Below, one piece after another: positions 6,805-14,146 of a DNA stretch of 17,521 bases. The stretch's first letter is position 1, and every line of letters begins with the position of its first letter. The notes beneath the pieces were generated by a model. That model was not told the origin of the DNA and did not search any database. It saw only the letters and a program-made list of their open reading frames with translations. The stretch is from contig JAFGCA010000811.1 of assembly GCA_016932895.1 (NCBI GenBank), positions 1 to 17,521 on the forward strand, in the 5' to 3' direction. The position numbers were made by a program, and so were the translations under genes. Source of the DNA: Sedimentisphaerales bacterium. GTDB lineage: Bacteria > Planctomycetota > Phycisphaerae > Sedimentisphaerales > SG8-4.

Positions 6805-9156
6805 CTACTCAACTCGAACGGCATCGGCGGGACAAACGCTCTGGCAGGTCCCGCATCGAATGCACTTGTCAACGTCTATTTCGTGCTTCTCGTACGGCTT
6901 CATCTCAATCGCATCGACCGGACAATGCTGGGCGCAAACGGTGCAGCCGATGCAGTCGTCGGTGATCTCATACGTGATAAGGGCCTTGCACTTGCCGGCG
7001 GGACAACGCCCCTGCACGTGGGCTTCGTACTCGTCGCGGAAGTACTTCATCGTCGACAGGACCGGGTTCGGGGCCGTCTTGCCCAGGCCGCAGAGACTGC
7101 CCTGCTTGACGATCCGCGCCAGGTGCTCCAACTCATCCAGGTCGGCCGGCTTACCCTCCCCGGCGCACAACCGCTCCAGGATATCCAACATGCGCCGCGT
7201 TCCGATGCGGCAAAACGTGCACTTGCCGCACGACTGATTTTGCGTGAACTCAAGAAAGTAGCGCGCGATGTCCACCATGCAGTCCGTTTCATCCAGCGCC
7301 ACCATGCCGCCCGAGCCCATCATAGCCCCGACCTCGGCCAGCGCTTCGTAGTCCACCGAATGGCTGTCCAGTGCGGTCGGGATACAGCCTCCGGACGGCC
7401 CCCCGATCTGCACGGCCTTGAGCCGCAGACCGCCGGCGATGCCGCCCCCGATCTCTTCGATGATCTGCCGGATCGTGATCCCCATGGGCACCTCGATCAA
7501 TCCGCCCCGGGCGACCTTGCCGGCCAAGGCGAAGACCTTGGTCCCCTTGCTCTTCTCGGTCCCGATACCGGCAAACGCCTCGGCGCCGTGGCGTATGATC
7601 CAGGGCACGACCGAGTACGTCTCGACATTGTTGATCAGCGTGGGCCGGCCCCACAGTCCCTTGTCCGCTGGATACGGCGGCCGCAGCGTGGGCATGCCCC
7701 GACGACCCTCGATGCTCGCCATCAGCGCGGTCTCCTCGCCGCAGACAAACGCGCCCGCCCCGGCCACGATCTTCAACCGCAGGGAGAAGTCACTGTCCAG
7801 GATATTCTCGCCCAGAAAACCTCGCTGCTCGCACGTGCGAATCGCCTCCGCCATGCGCTTGATGGCCAGCGGGTATTCCGCCCGGATATAGAGGTACCCT
7901 TCGCCGGCGCCGACGCAACGGGCGGCAATGGCCACGCCCTCGATGATGCGGTACGGGTAAGACTCCATCAGCATCCGGTCCATGAACGCGCCGGGATCAC
8001 CCTCATCGCCGTTACAGACGACGAACTTCTTCTCCGCAGAATGGCTCTGTACGGCCTTCCATTTCAAGTGCGTGGGGAAGCCCGCCCCGCCCCGGCCGCG
8101 AAGGCCGCTGCGCTCGATCTCCGAGGCGATCTCGTCAGGATTCCACTGCTTGAGGCATTTCTCCAGCGCCTTGAATCCGTCGTGACGCAGATACTCGTCC
8201 AGGTCCACCGGATCGGTATGGCCGGCGTGCTCGGTGGCGATATGCTTCTGCGGATCCGTGAAGCCGGCCACGTGCGTATCGCGAACGTTCAGGGAGTAGC
8301 GCGTCACGGCCCCCCACGCCTCGTCGGTCAGTATCCGGTCGAGCACGTTCGAGACAGCCGTAGCACTGCGCCGTCCCGGCCACCTTGGCTTGAAGTGACG
8401 CAACACAATCGCCCGGGCGTCCTGCGCCTCGACGTTGCCGTACCGAAACGAGTGGCCCGCGGGCAAAACGACCTCGACCAGCGGCGTCAGATAGGACATG
8501 CCGGAACACGCCACGCTTTTGACCACCGCCCGCGCCCTCGTCTGGGCCACGGCCTTCTTGAGGCTTTCGTACACCTGCCCGCTGCCGCTGGCCTGACAGC
8601 TCGAATCGAGACAGATGCGGATCTCCCCAAAGTCGTCGCGGCGCGGCCGGTGTCGCTCTTTGCGTCCCTTGCGCGCCGCCGCCTTCTCCTGCTCCAGAAA
8701 ATCCTTTAGGACCACCGGAACGCGATGGTCGTTCAAATGTCCGTAGACGATATCATCGATCTGGATGGCCGGCGCGAGCATGCAGCAACCGATACAGGCC
8801 ACCTTCTCCACGGTGAACAGCTTGTCGGCGTCGGTGTCGTCGTCGTCGGGAATCTTGAGGAAGCGTTTGAATGCGTCATAGACCTGCTGGCCGCCCTTGA
8901 CGTGACAAGCAGTGCCGATGCAGACGCGAATCGTATGCCGGCCCGCCGGGCGGTGGCGGAACTGATCGTAGAAGGTCGAGACCCCCGTGATGGCAGCCGG
9001 TGTGATGTCCGTCCGATCGCAGACGCGCTGCAACGCCTCCTTCGGCAAGTACCCGTAGTGCCCCTGGATGGCCTGGAGAATCTCCAGCACCTCATCCTTG
9101 CCGGTGCCGACTCTCGCCACCAACTCGTCAACGAATGTCAGGTCCAACTCTTCCAT
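6805..9156 (-). CDS. NuoE-NuoF fusion (HydC-HydB-like) NADH-binding FMN/Fe-S subunit
   Basis: The 783-residue protein fuses what are usually two subunits. Residues 1-160 are NuoE/HydC-like with a [2Fe-2S] site (C79-x4-C84, C121-x3-C125). Residues 175-255 form a second thioredoxin-like [2Fe-2S] domain as in HydB, but the expected fourth ligand is Ser (C182, C187, C217, S221). Residues about 285-705 are the NuoF core: the NADH loop R-G-R-G-G-A-G-F-P (353-361), the FMN motif C-N-G-D-E-G-D-P-G-A-F (381-391), G-A-F-V-C-G-E-E-T-A-L, and a [4Fe-4S] site (C643, C646, C649, C689). The C-terminus is a 2[4Fe-4S] ferredoxin (C735/738/741/745 and C765/768/771/775). This architecture matches NAD(H)-linked subunits of soluble HydABC/NfnABC-type enzymes, some of which bifurcate electrons, rather than complex I. 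The start is 6 bp after the propeller gene's stop. Which way electrons run is unknown. Confidence 0.93.
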   Translation of the reverse strand: MEELDLTFVDELVARVGTGKDEVLEILQAIQGHYGYLPKEALQRVCDRTDITPAAITGVSTFYDQFRHRPAGRHTIRVCIGTACHVKGGQQVYDAFKRFLKIPDDDDTDADKLFTVEKVACIGCCMLAPAIQIDDIVYGHLNDHRVPVVLKDFLEQEKAAARKGRKERHRPRRDDFGEIRICLDSSCQASGSGQVYESLKKAVAQTRARAVVKSVACSGMSYLTPLVEVVLPAGHSFRYGNVEAQDARAIVLRHFKPRWPGRRSATAVSNVLDRILTDEAWGAVTRYSLNVRDTHVAGFTDPQKHIATEHAGHTDPVDLDEYLRHDGFKALEKCLKQWNPDEIASEIERSGLRGRGGAGFPTHLKWKAVQSHSAEKKFVVCNGDEGDPGAFMDRMLMESYPYRIIEGVAIAARCVGAGEGYLYIRAEYPLAIKRMAEAIRTCEQRGFLGENILDSDFSLRLKIVAGAGAFVCGEETALMASIEGRRGMPTLRPPYPADKGLWGRPTLINNVETYSVVPWIIRHGAEAFAGIGTEKSKGTKVFALAGKVARGGLIEVPMGITIRQIIEEIGGGIAGGLRLKAVQIGGPSGGCIPTALDSHSVDYEALAEVGAMMGSGGMVALDETDCMVDIARYFLEFTQNQSCGKCTFCRIGTRRMLDILERLCAGEGKPADLDELEHLARIVKQGSLCGLGKTAPNPVLSTMKYFRDEYEAHVQGRCPAGKCKALITYEITDDCIGCTVCAQHCPVDAIEMKPYEKHEIDVDKCIRCGTCQSVCPADAVRVE

Positions 9157-9162
9157 AGAAGC

Positions 9163-10923
9163 TCAATTTACCTTGTCAACGGGGCCCGACTGCCTCTGCG
9201 CCGCTTGGCCGATGCAGTACAAGTTCTCGTCGCCCCGGATGTAAATCCGCCCGTCCACGAAGGCCGGTGAGGCAAAACACTCCTCGCCCAGCGCGCACGT
9301 GGTGATTTCCTTGTATTCCGGCCCGACCTCGGCAATGTGCATCACGCCCTTCATATCCAGCAGGTACAGCTTGTCGGCGACCATGCTGGGGGACGCCGTG
9401 AAACTCTCGCGCAGGTCATGCTCGTAGAGCTTCTCGCCGGTCTGCACGTTGCAGCAGACAAACAACCCCTCGCTTTCCATCAGATAGACGTACTGATCGT
9501 TGGCCACCGGGGAGCAGATGTCGGGTCCGGCCTCCTCCATGCGCCAGGCGATGTGGGTTTCGGTCACATCGCCCTGCCCGGTCGGCTTGATGCCGAGCAA
9601 GTGAGCGTACGGTTCGATCACGAGGATCAAGCCGCCCGCATAGATCGGGGAGCCGGCGACGTCGCCCGTGGCGCATTCGGCCCGCCACAACTCGCGTCCG
9701 TCGGACGGATCGTAGGCGACGGCGCACGGATCGGAGAGCGTCACAAGCTGGTACCGGCCCTCCACTTCGACCACCACCGGCGACGTCCAGGAGTTCGGTA
9801 ACGCCCGCGGGACTTCCCACACGGTGCGCCCCGACAGGCCGTCCAACGCGTAGAAGCGCGACTTGCCGTCCGTGCCGTCGCTCTGATCGTATTGAATGAG
9901 AACGAGGTTCTCGTAAGTTTCCAGAGACGTGGCGTAACCGTAGACGTTGTCGGGCAGGCCCAGGTTCTTGTGCCAGAGCCGCCGCCCGTTGAAATCGAAC
10001 GCAGCCACGTCGCCGGTGGCGAAGATCGCGTACACGCGCCGGCCGTCGGTTGCCGCGGTCGAAGCGGCGTACCCCGTGTCCTCCATCAGATCCAGCTCCG
10101 CATTCTCCGGCAGAGGCGCCGTGGGAACGTCGCCGCGCCAGAGCAGTCGGCCATCGGCGGCGTCGAAGCAGTACACCTCGCGAGCGTTCGGGTCCGCCCC
10201 GGTCAGGAAGATTCGGTCCTTCCAGACAACCGGAGAGTTTCGCCCCGGCAGCGGGACCTCCGCTTTCCACAGGACTCCCTCGCCCGTCTTTCCGTCCCAG
10301 CGCGTGGGGATGTTGGTGTACATACTAACGCCCGCTCCGCCCGGACCGCGGAAACGGGGCCACTGCTCGCGCATTTCCGCCATCGACGCGTAGGCAGGGC
10401 CTTGATCCTGGGCGTGGGCGAAATCCACGGATCCGCTGCTGTAGAGCAGCCAGGCGCCGCCCGCCAGCAGGACCAGGGCCCCCGCGACGGCCCAGCGCGC
10501 ATGCATGGCGGTTTCGATCTGAGCCTCGCCTACGTCGCGGACGGGCCCGGGACGCGGGGACTCTCTCGTCAGCAGACGCGCCACCTGGGCACCGATCAGG
10601 AAGACAACCACGCTGCCCAGCAGCATGTACGCAGCCTTGCGGTCGAACTCCCAGCGCCAGAGCCGGTCGCGCCGTATCTTCAGATCCAACTGGCGAATCT
10701 CGGCCAGCAACTCTTGATTGTCCGGCTCCTTCTGGACGCGGAGCTTCATGGCGTCCAGCTTGAGCTCCCGCGCCGGCCCGAGAACGGCGCTGCCGATGAG
10801 GTTGACAACCAGCAGGGCCGTGAAGACGGCCGCAAAAACAGCCCCGACAACGGCCGTCCTTCTCGCCGTCTGGTACCCGGCACCTGTCTCACGTTCACGA
10901 GTCTTTTCCACGGTTTCGGTCAT
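9163..10923 (-). CDS. Three-helix membrane protein fused to a PQQ-like beta-propeller
   Basis: The 586-residue product starts at the ATG 10921-10923, which shares one base with the stop of the NapH-like gene (TAATG), so translation is likely coupled. AAGGAG lies about 18 nt upstream. A longer in-frame extension to 11001 lies inside the upstream gene and was not chosen. Helices: TM1 about 23-46, TM2 about 97-117, TM3 about 144-163. Between TM1 and TM2 is a charged, probably coiled-coil stretch (51-92, rich in Lys/Arg/Glu/Leu). From about residue 185 (E-Q-W-P-R-F-R-G-P-G-G-A-G-V-S) the rest is a PQQ-like propeller with repeated 'dG..lWr' blades. With the N-terminus inside, the coiled coil and the propeller would both lie outside the cytoplasm (inference). 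No catalytic or haem motif was seen. It probably serves as a docking or structural subunit for the membrane Fe-S complex. Confidence 0.85.
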   Translation of the reverse strand: MTETVEKTRERETGAGYQTARRTAVVGAVFAAVFTALLVVNLIGSAVLGPARELKLDAMKLRVQKEPDNQELLAEIRQLDLKIRRDRLWRWEFDRKAAYMLLGSVVVFLIGAQVARLLTRESPRPGPVRDVGEAQIETAMHARWAVAGALVLLAGGAWLLYSSGSVDFAHAQDQGPAYASMAEMREQWPRFRGPGGAGVSMYTNIPTRWDGKTGEGVLWKAEVPLPGRNSPVVWKDRIFLTGADPNAREVYCFDAADGRLLWRGDVPTAPLPENAELDLMEDTGYAASTAATDGRRVYAIFATGDVAAFDFNGRRLWHKNLGLPDNVYGYATSLETYENLVLIQYDQSDGTDGKSRFYALDGLSGRTVWEVPRALPNSWTSPVVVEVEGRYQLVTLSDPCAVAYDPSDGRELWRAECATGDVAGSPIYAGGLILVIEPYAHLLGIKPTGQGDVTETHIAWRMEEAGPDICSPVANDQYVYLMESEGLFVCCNVQTGEKLYEHDLRESFTASPSMVADKLYLLDMKGVMHIAEVGPEYKEITTCALGEECFASPAFVDGRIYIRGDENLYCIGQAAQRQSGPVDKVN

Positions 10924-12224
10924 TAGTGTGCGGGGACCCGCTCCTTTTTCTGTTTCAATCGTTCGTGCTCCTTCGGACAGTAGCGGTAGCAGCGTCCGCA
11001 CGCCAGGCAGCCGGCCGGGTCCGCCTCGTAATCGCTGCGCCGCCGGCGGACCGATAGAGCGATCAGCTTTCCCGCCACCACGAAACCCAGGAACCCGCCC
11101 AGCAGCGCGCCGCCCAAAGCGAATCGATTGCGCAGCATCGAAGCCTGGCGGTAGAGATCGCCGCTGGCCCGGCCGGTCGCGCGAAACGCATCGCTGACGT
11201 CGTCGGTGCCCTCGACCTGTCCCGTCTCCTCCAGATAGACCCGCTCGGCGGTCCGCACAGTCGGATGCATCCGCGCCAAAGGCGCTTTCAGTTTATGACC
11301 GCCCCACGCTCCGGCGGCGACCAGGACCGGCAGCAGCACCAGGAACAACGCGAGCTTCCTCTTGGCAATTCGGTACTGCCCCGCCGGCCAGTCCTCGGTC
11401 GGCTCGTGAATGGCGCCGAAGGGACACGCGTCCTCACACAAGCGACACTTGACGCACTCGGTCGGCGTGATGGTGACGCGCCATTTCGACAGGCGCGAGA
11501 ACTGGCGCAACAGCACACCGTAGGGACACAGAAACCGGCAGTACGGCCGCCCGACGAAAAGCCCGATCAGCAACAGGGAGGTCCCGAAGACCAGAAGGTT
11601 CCAGTTGCCGCTGAACCTAAAGAACGCGACGAACGGATCGTAGCGACAAATGATAAACGCGCTGCCCGTAGCGGCAAAGAGCACGGCCGCTCCGAGATAC
11701 GCGTAGGCCAGAAGACGCAGGGCACTCTCCAGCCAGAGCGGAACCTTCACCGGGCGCACGAGCACCACGTCCTGGATCATCCCCAGGGGACAAACGGCCC
11801 CGCAAAACGTCCTGCCGAAGAACAGGGTAAAGGCCAGCGGCAAGACAAAGAAGAGCGCCGCCGTCATAGGTATCGCGTAGCTGCTGTCGAAAATCGTCAA
11901 CGTGACGTTTTGAATCGCCCCGATCGCGCAGATGCACCCGCGCCGCCAGAAACCGAAGTACAACAAGGAGAAGACCACCAGTGCGTAAATGGCGCGGCGG
12001 CTGCGCTGCTTGTGGATCAGGTACGACGCCAGTATCAGGGCCAGCAGGAAGACGGCCGCATCGACGTACTCATAGATGCTGTCACGGGCCGGCGGCACCG
12101 CCGTATCGGGAAGCTCGTAGCCACTCTCGAAGTCCGGCGGAGGGAACCGGTACTCTCCACACACCGCCAGAGACGGCGCCAGCAATGCCACGACGAAAAC
12201 GGTGAGACGAACGAGACGCGCCAT
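10923..12224 (-). CDS. NapH/NosR-like membrane-bound polyferredoxin
   Basis: The 433-residue protein starts at the ATG 12222-12224, 2 bp after the preceding stop. A longer frame to 12314 was rejected because M1 here begins a clean signal sequence (M-A-R-L-V-R-L-T-V-F-V-V-A-L-L-A). About seven hydrophobic helices follow (near 56-72, 78-92, 118-137, 170-187, 208-224, 290-306, 369-390). Two CxxxCP motifs, F-C141-G-A-V-C145-P and Y-C229-R-F-L-C233-P, are the hallmark of NapH/NosR/CcoG-type membrane iron-sulfur proteins. A [4Fe-4S] motif follows (C257/260/263/267-P), and there is another at the C-terminus (C406/409/412/416-P). G-C97-I-C99-A-I-G-A-I-Q-N lies on the opposite face. If the signal is cleaved, helix counting and the R-R-R-R after the last helix put all four Cys motifs on the cytoplasmic side. 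A 60-residue loop (307-368) faces outward. It is the likely trans-membrane electron wire of the operon. Confidence 0.88.
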   Translation of the reverse strand: MARLVRLTVFVVALLAPSLAVCGEYRFPPPDFESGYELPDTAVPPARDSIYEYVDAAVFLLALILASYLIHKQRSRRAIYALVVFSLLYFGFWRRGCICAIGAIQNVTLTIFDSSYAIPMTAALFFVLPLAFTLFFGRTFCGAVCPLGMIQDVVLVRPVKVPLWLESALRLLAYAYLGAAVLFAATGSAFIICRYDPFVAFFRFSGNWNLLVFGTSLLLIGLFVGRPYCRFLCPYGVLLRQFSRLSKWRVTITPTECVKCRLCEDACPFGAIHEPTEDWPAGQYRIAKRKLALFLVLLPVLVAAGAWGGHKLKAPLARMHPTVRTAERVYLEETGQVEGTDDVSDAFRATGRASGDLYRQASMLRNRFALGGALLGGFLGFVVAGKLIALSVRRRRSDYEADPAGCLACGRCYRYCPKEHERLKQKKERVPAH

Positions 12225-12226
12225 TA

Positions 12227-12790
12227 TCAATGAACCGCCTTTTTCAGCAGGTACGGCTGGTCCGCCGGAACCCGCTTGAACGCCTGCGAGGGACAGGCAA
12301 CCGCGATCGCGCATTCATTGCAGTTTAAGCACCGGTCGTGGCGAACCTGGAGATAGAGCGAGCCGTTGCCGAAAGCGTTGCATCCCTTGACGCATTTGCC
12401 GCAGCCGTTGCACAGCGACTCATCGATGGTGTACTGGTAGTACGGGTCCTCCACGAAAGTCCGCTTGATCGCGCCCGTCGGGCACAGCTCGTTCTCGGCA
12501 CCGGTATCCAGGGCCTTCGGCTCCGGGACCAGGTACGCCGTACAAAGATCGCAATATCCGCAGATAGCATACGAGTGGACGCACTTGACCGCCGATTCCT
12601 CCAGCACGCAATACGTCGCGCAGTTGCCGCATTGAATGCACAGGTGCGGATCGATCTGCCAGACCATGTTGTCACGGTTGTTCCGCGCCACGCTCAGGCC
12701 GGCGGCCCCGCCCAGCCCGGCCAGGCAGGCGCCCCACATACCTTCACGCAGAAACTTGCGTCTGTTCATCACGTCTTTGTTACGCGTCAT
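12227..12790 (-). CDS. Tat-exported ferredoxin with four [4Fe-4S] motifs
   Basis: The 187-residue protein starts at the ATG 12788-12790 with a near-perfect AGAGGAG 5 nt upstream. An alternative ATG at 12767-12769 has no ribosome site. The start overlaps the preceding 81-residue gene by 11 bp. N-R-R-K-F-L-R-E (9-16) plus a Gly/Ala-rich hydrophobic stretch forms a Tat signal. The mature part is packed with cysteines: C51/54/57/61, then C70, C77/80/83 and C103-P, then C127/130/133/137, then C154/157/160/166-P. This is enough for four [4Fe-4S] clusters, as in the NapG/DmsB/NrfC type of electron-transfer subunit. NapG partners NapH, and the gene directly downstream here is NapH-like. That makes a periplasmic electron-transfer partner for the membrane protein the best reading. 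It differs from typical NapG in sequence style, so no symbol is given. Confidence 0.88.
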   Translation of the reverse strand: MTRNKDVMNRRKFLREGMWGACLAGLGGAAGLSVARNNRDNMVWQIDPHLCIQCGNCATYCVLEESAVKCVHSYAICGYCDLCTAYLVPEPKALDTGAENELCPTGAIKRTFVEDPYYQYTIDESLCNGCGKCVKGCNAFGNGSLYLQVRHDRCLNCNECAIAVACPSQAFKRVPADQPYLLKKAVH

Positions 12791-13025
12791 CGTGGCTCCT
12801 CTTCATCGCGTGCCTAACCGAGAGGGCCCGCGGCAAACCACATTCCTCGAAGACCTCGCACTGCGAGCAAATCCCCTGGTTGAGGCACTTGCCTTCCCGC
12901 AGAAGGCGGCGTCGTTTGACGACCGCGGCCCCGCTGCCGGCGCCCAGCAGCGCCAGCGAGGCGTTTCTCAGCGCCCCGGCGAAAAAACGCCTGCGCGTAT
13001 GTTGGTTCTTTGCAGATTCGCTCAT
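12780..13025 (-). CDS. Small Tat-signal protein with four conserved-type cysteines (81 aa, hypothetical)
   Basis: The ATG at 13023-13025 overlaps the TGA of the NHL gene by 4 bp (ATGA). It has a purine-rich AAGGAAAG upstream, and the frame ends at TAA 12780-12782. The open frame extends far upstream, but that part lies inside the NHL gene in another frame and is not protein-like. The 81 residues contain T10-R-R-R-F-F-A-G-A-L followed by a hydrophobic Ala/Gly/Leu stretch, a Tat-type signal or N-anchor. Then comes C47-x5-C53-x2-C56-x5-C62 and a basic tail. Four closely set cysteines suggest one Fe-S cluster or a metal site (inference). I do not recognise the family. Its place between the NHL propeller and the Tat ferredoxin, with overlaps on both sides, argues that it is a real small subunit of the redox complex. 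Confidence 0.75.
   Translation of the reverse strand: MSESAKNQHTRRRFFAGALRNASLALLGAGSGAAVVKRRRLLREGKCLNQGICSQCEVFEECGLPRALSVRHAMKRSHDDA
12796..12802 (-). promoter_or_regulatory. Strong Shine-Dalgarno site fixing the start of the Tat ferredoxin gene
   Basis: On the minus strand the bases read AGAGGAG, ending 5 nt before the ATG at 12790. The site lies inside the end of the preceding 81-residue gene. It decides the start in favour of 12790 over the ATG 21 bp further in, and makes the 11-bp gene overlap real. Confidence 0.75.
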
Positions 13026-14044
13026 GGGCGTGCTTCTTTCCTTGCGAAGATTCTGATCACGTTTTTCGGTGGGTCCAGAATGTAGATGCGGCCGTCGGCG
13101 TCGGCGGCCACGTCCAGACCGGCCCCCTGACATTCCTCCGGTGTGTCGCAGATCTTGGCCTGCACGCCGTCGGTCAACTGCTCGTGGCCGGCCACCACTC
13201 CGACAAACCCGCCGTCGCTGTTGTATACTTTTACTCTCACGAGCCCCTTCTCGCTGGTGACGAAGCCCTGGTTGGGCAGCAGCGCGAAGTTCACGGGATT
13301 GCAGCAGCCGCAGAAGCCTCTGATATCGGCCGAGGGTTCGCCCCACCAGAACTCCAGGTCGCCTTCGCGCGTGTAGGCCTCGATGCGGTGCCGCCCCGGG
13401 TTAACCACTCGCAGCAGACCGTCGCGAGAGACCGCCACATCCATGTGAGGCCCCGGAACGACGAAACCCGGAATGTTCCGATCCGGATCCTTCTCGCCGA
13501 TGAAATCGATCAGGTTGCCCGCCAAATCATAGTGGAGCACGACGCGGTGACCTGCATCGGCGACGAATACGCTGTCGTTGTACTTCACAATACTGGTCAG
13601 GATCGCCTCTTCACCGAGAGGCTCCCAGGAGGCGAGGCGCCGGCCACCGTCGTCCCAGACCTCGACGTGGTCGGCCACACCCACGTATACCTTGTCATCA
13701 TCCGCCACCGTCAGGCAGCGTGGTTCACCGGCGACATCGATAATGCGCTGCAGGCTGCCCGCAGGGCTCAATATGCGAATCGCCTTGTCACCCGTGACAA
13801 AAATCCGTCCCTCGGAATCCAGGGCGAGGGCGCGGGACAGGGCAAAACCCGTGCTCAGCGGCTGGCCCACCTCCTCGTACAGAATGAGGTTGGGGTCCAC
13901 CCGCGCCAACTCGGTCAGATCGTAACTGAACGCGTCGCTCAGGCCACTACCGGACCGGCCCGTCGTATCGAGCTGAAGGACGGCCACCATCCCAACCGCC
14001 GCGACCACGACGACAAGGACCACCAGAAACAACTTGACGTCCAT
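13022..14044 (-). CDS. Membrane-anchored NHL/6-bladed beta-propeller protein with CGCC motif
   Basis: The ATG at 14042-14044 (340 residues) is chosen because it directly precedes the anchor M-D-V-K-L-F-L-V-V-L. A GTG at 14063-14065 would add seven residues and has AAGGAA 12 nt upstream, so it cannot be excluded. One hydrophobic segment (about 4-24) looks like an uncleaved signal anchor. The remainder shows NHL-type repeats: A-L-D-S-E-G-R-I-F-V, V-F-V-A-D-A-G-H-R-V, V-A-V-S-R-D-G-L-L-R-V, A-A-D-A-D-G-R-I-Y-I-L-D. Unusual for a propeller are the clustered cysteines F-C245-G-C247-C248-N-P and C299-x5-C305, which could bind a metal or Fe-S cluster or form disulfides. The gene is the first in the tight seven-gene operon, ends in a 4-bp overlap with the next gene, and lies downstream of a strong predicted promoter. 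Function unknown. Confidence 0.85.
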   Translation of the reverse strand: MDVKLFLVVLVVVVAAVGMVAVLQLDTTGRSGSGLSDAFSYDLTELARVDPNLILYEEVGQPLSTGFALSRALALDSEGRIFVTGDKAIRILSPAGSLQRIIDVAGEPRCLTVADDDKVYVGVADHVEVWDDGGRRLASWEPLGEEAILTSIVKYNDSVFVADAGHRVVLHYDLAGNLIDFIGEKDPDRNIPGFVVPGPHMDVAVSRDGLLRVVNPGRHRIEAYTREGDLEFWWGEPSADIRGFCGCCNPVNFALLPNQGFVTSEKGLVRVKVYNSDGGFVGVVAGHEQLTDGVQAKICDTPEECQGAGLDVAADADGRIYILDPPKNVIRIFARKEARP

Positions 14045-14110
14045 TTTCCCGGCTTCTCTTGTCACGATTATGCTCTATTCCTTTATCTGGAAACAACTTG
14101 CAGAAACAGC

Positions 14111-14139
14111 AGTATAGCAGGCATACCACGCAGGATCAA
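14111..14139 (-). promoter_or_regulatory. Predicted sigma70 extended -10 promoter of the redox operon
   Basis: Read on the minus strand, TTGATC (14139-14134) is followed by a 17-bp spacer and TATACT (14116-14111). TGC immediately before the -10 makes an extended -10 (TGCTATACT). It lies in the gap between the upstream propeller gene's stop (14147) and the NHL gene's start (14044 or 14065). It would begin transcription near 14104 and drive the seven genes down to 5219. Confidence 0.6.
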
Positions 14140-14146
14140 CGCCGCT

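Noticed and set aside
6883..8709. Long open frame (608 codons) on the plus strand opposite the NuoEF gene
   Set aside because: It is a GC-rich antisense shadow: the minus-strand frame has complete NuoE/NuoF motifs, while this product is rich in Arg/His/Ala/Gly without any recognisable domain.
12783..13346. N-terminally extended version (188 codons) of the small Tat protein
   Set aside because: The extra 107 residues lie inside the NHL gene in another frame and are Arg/Gly-rich. The internal ATG at 13025 has a ribosome site and a Tat signal directly after it.
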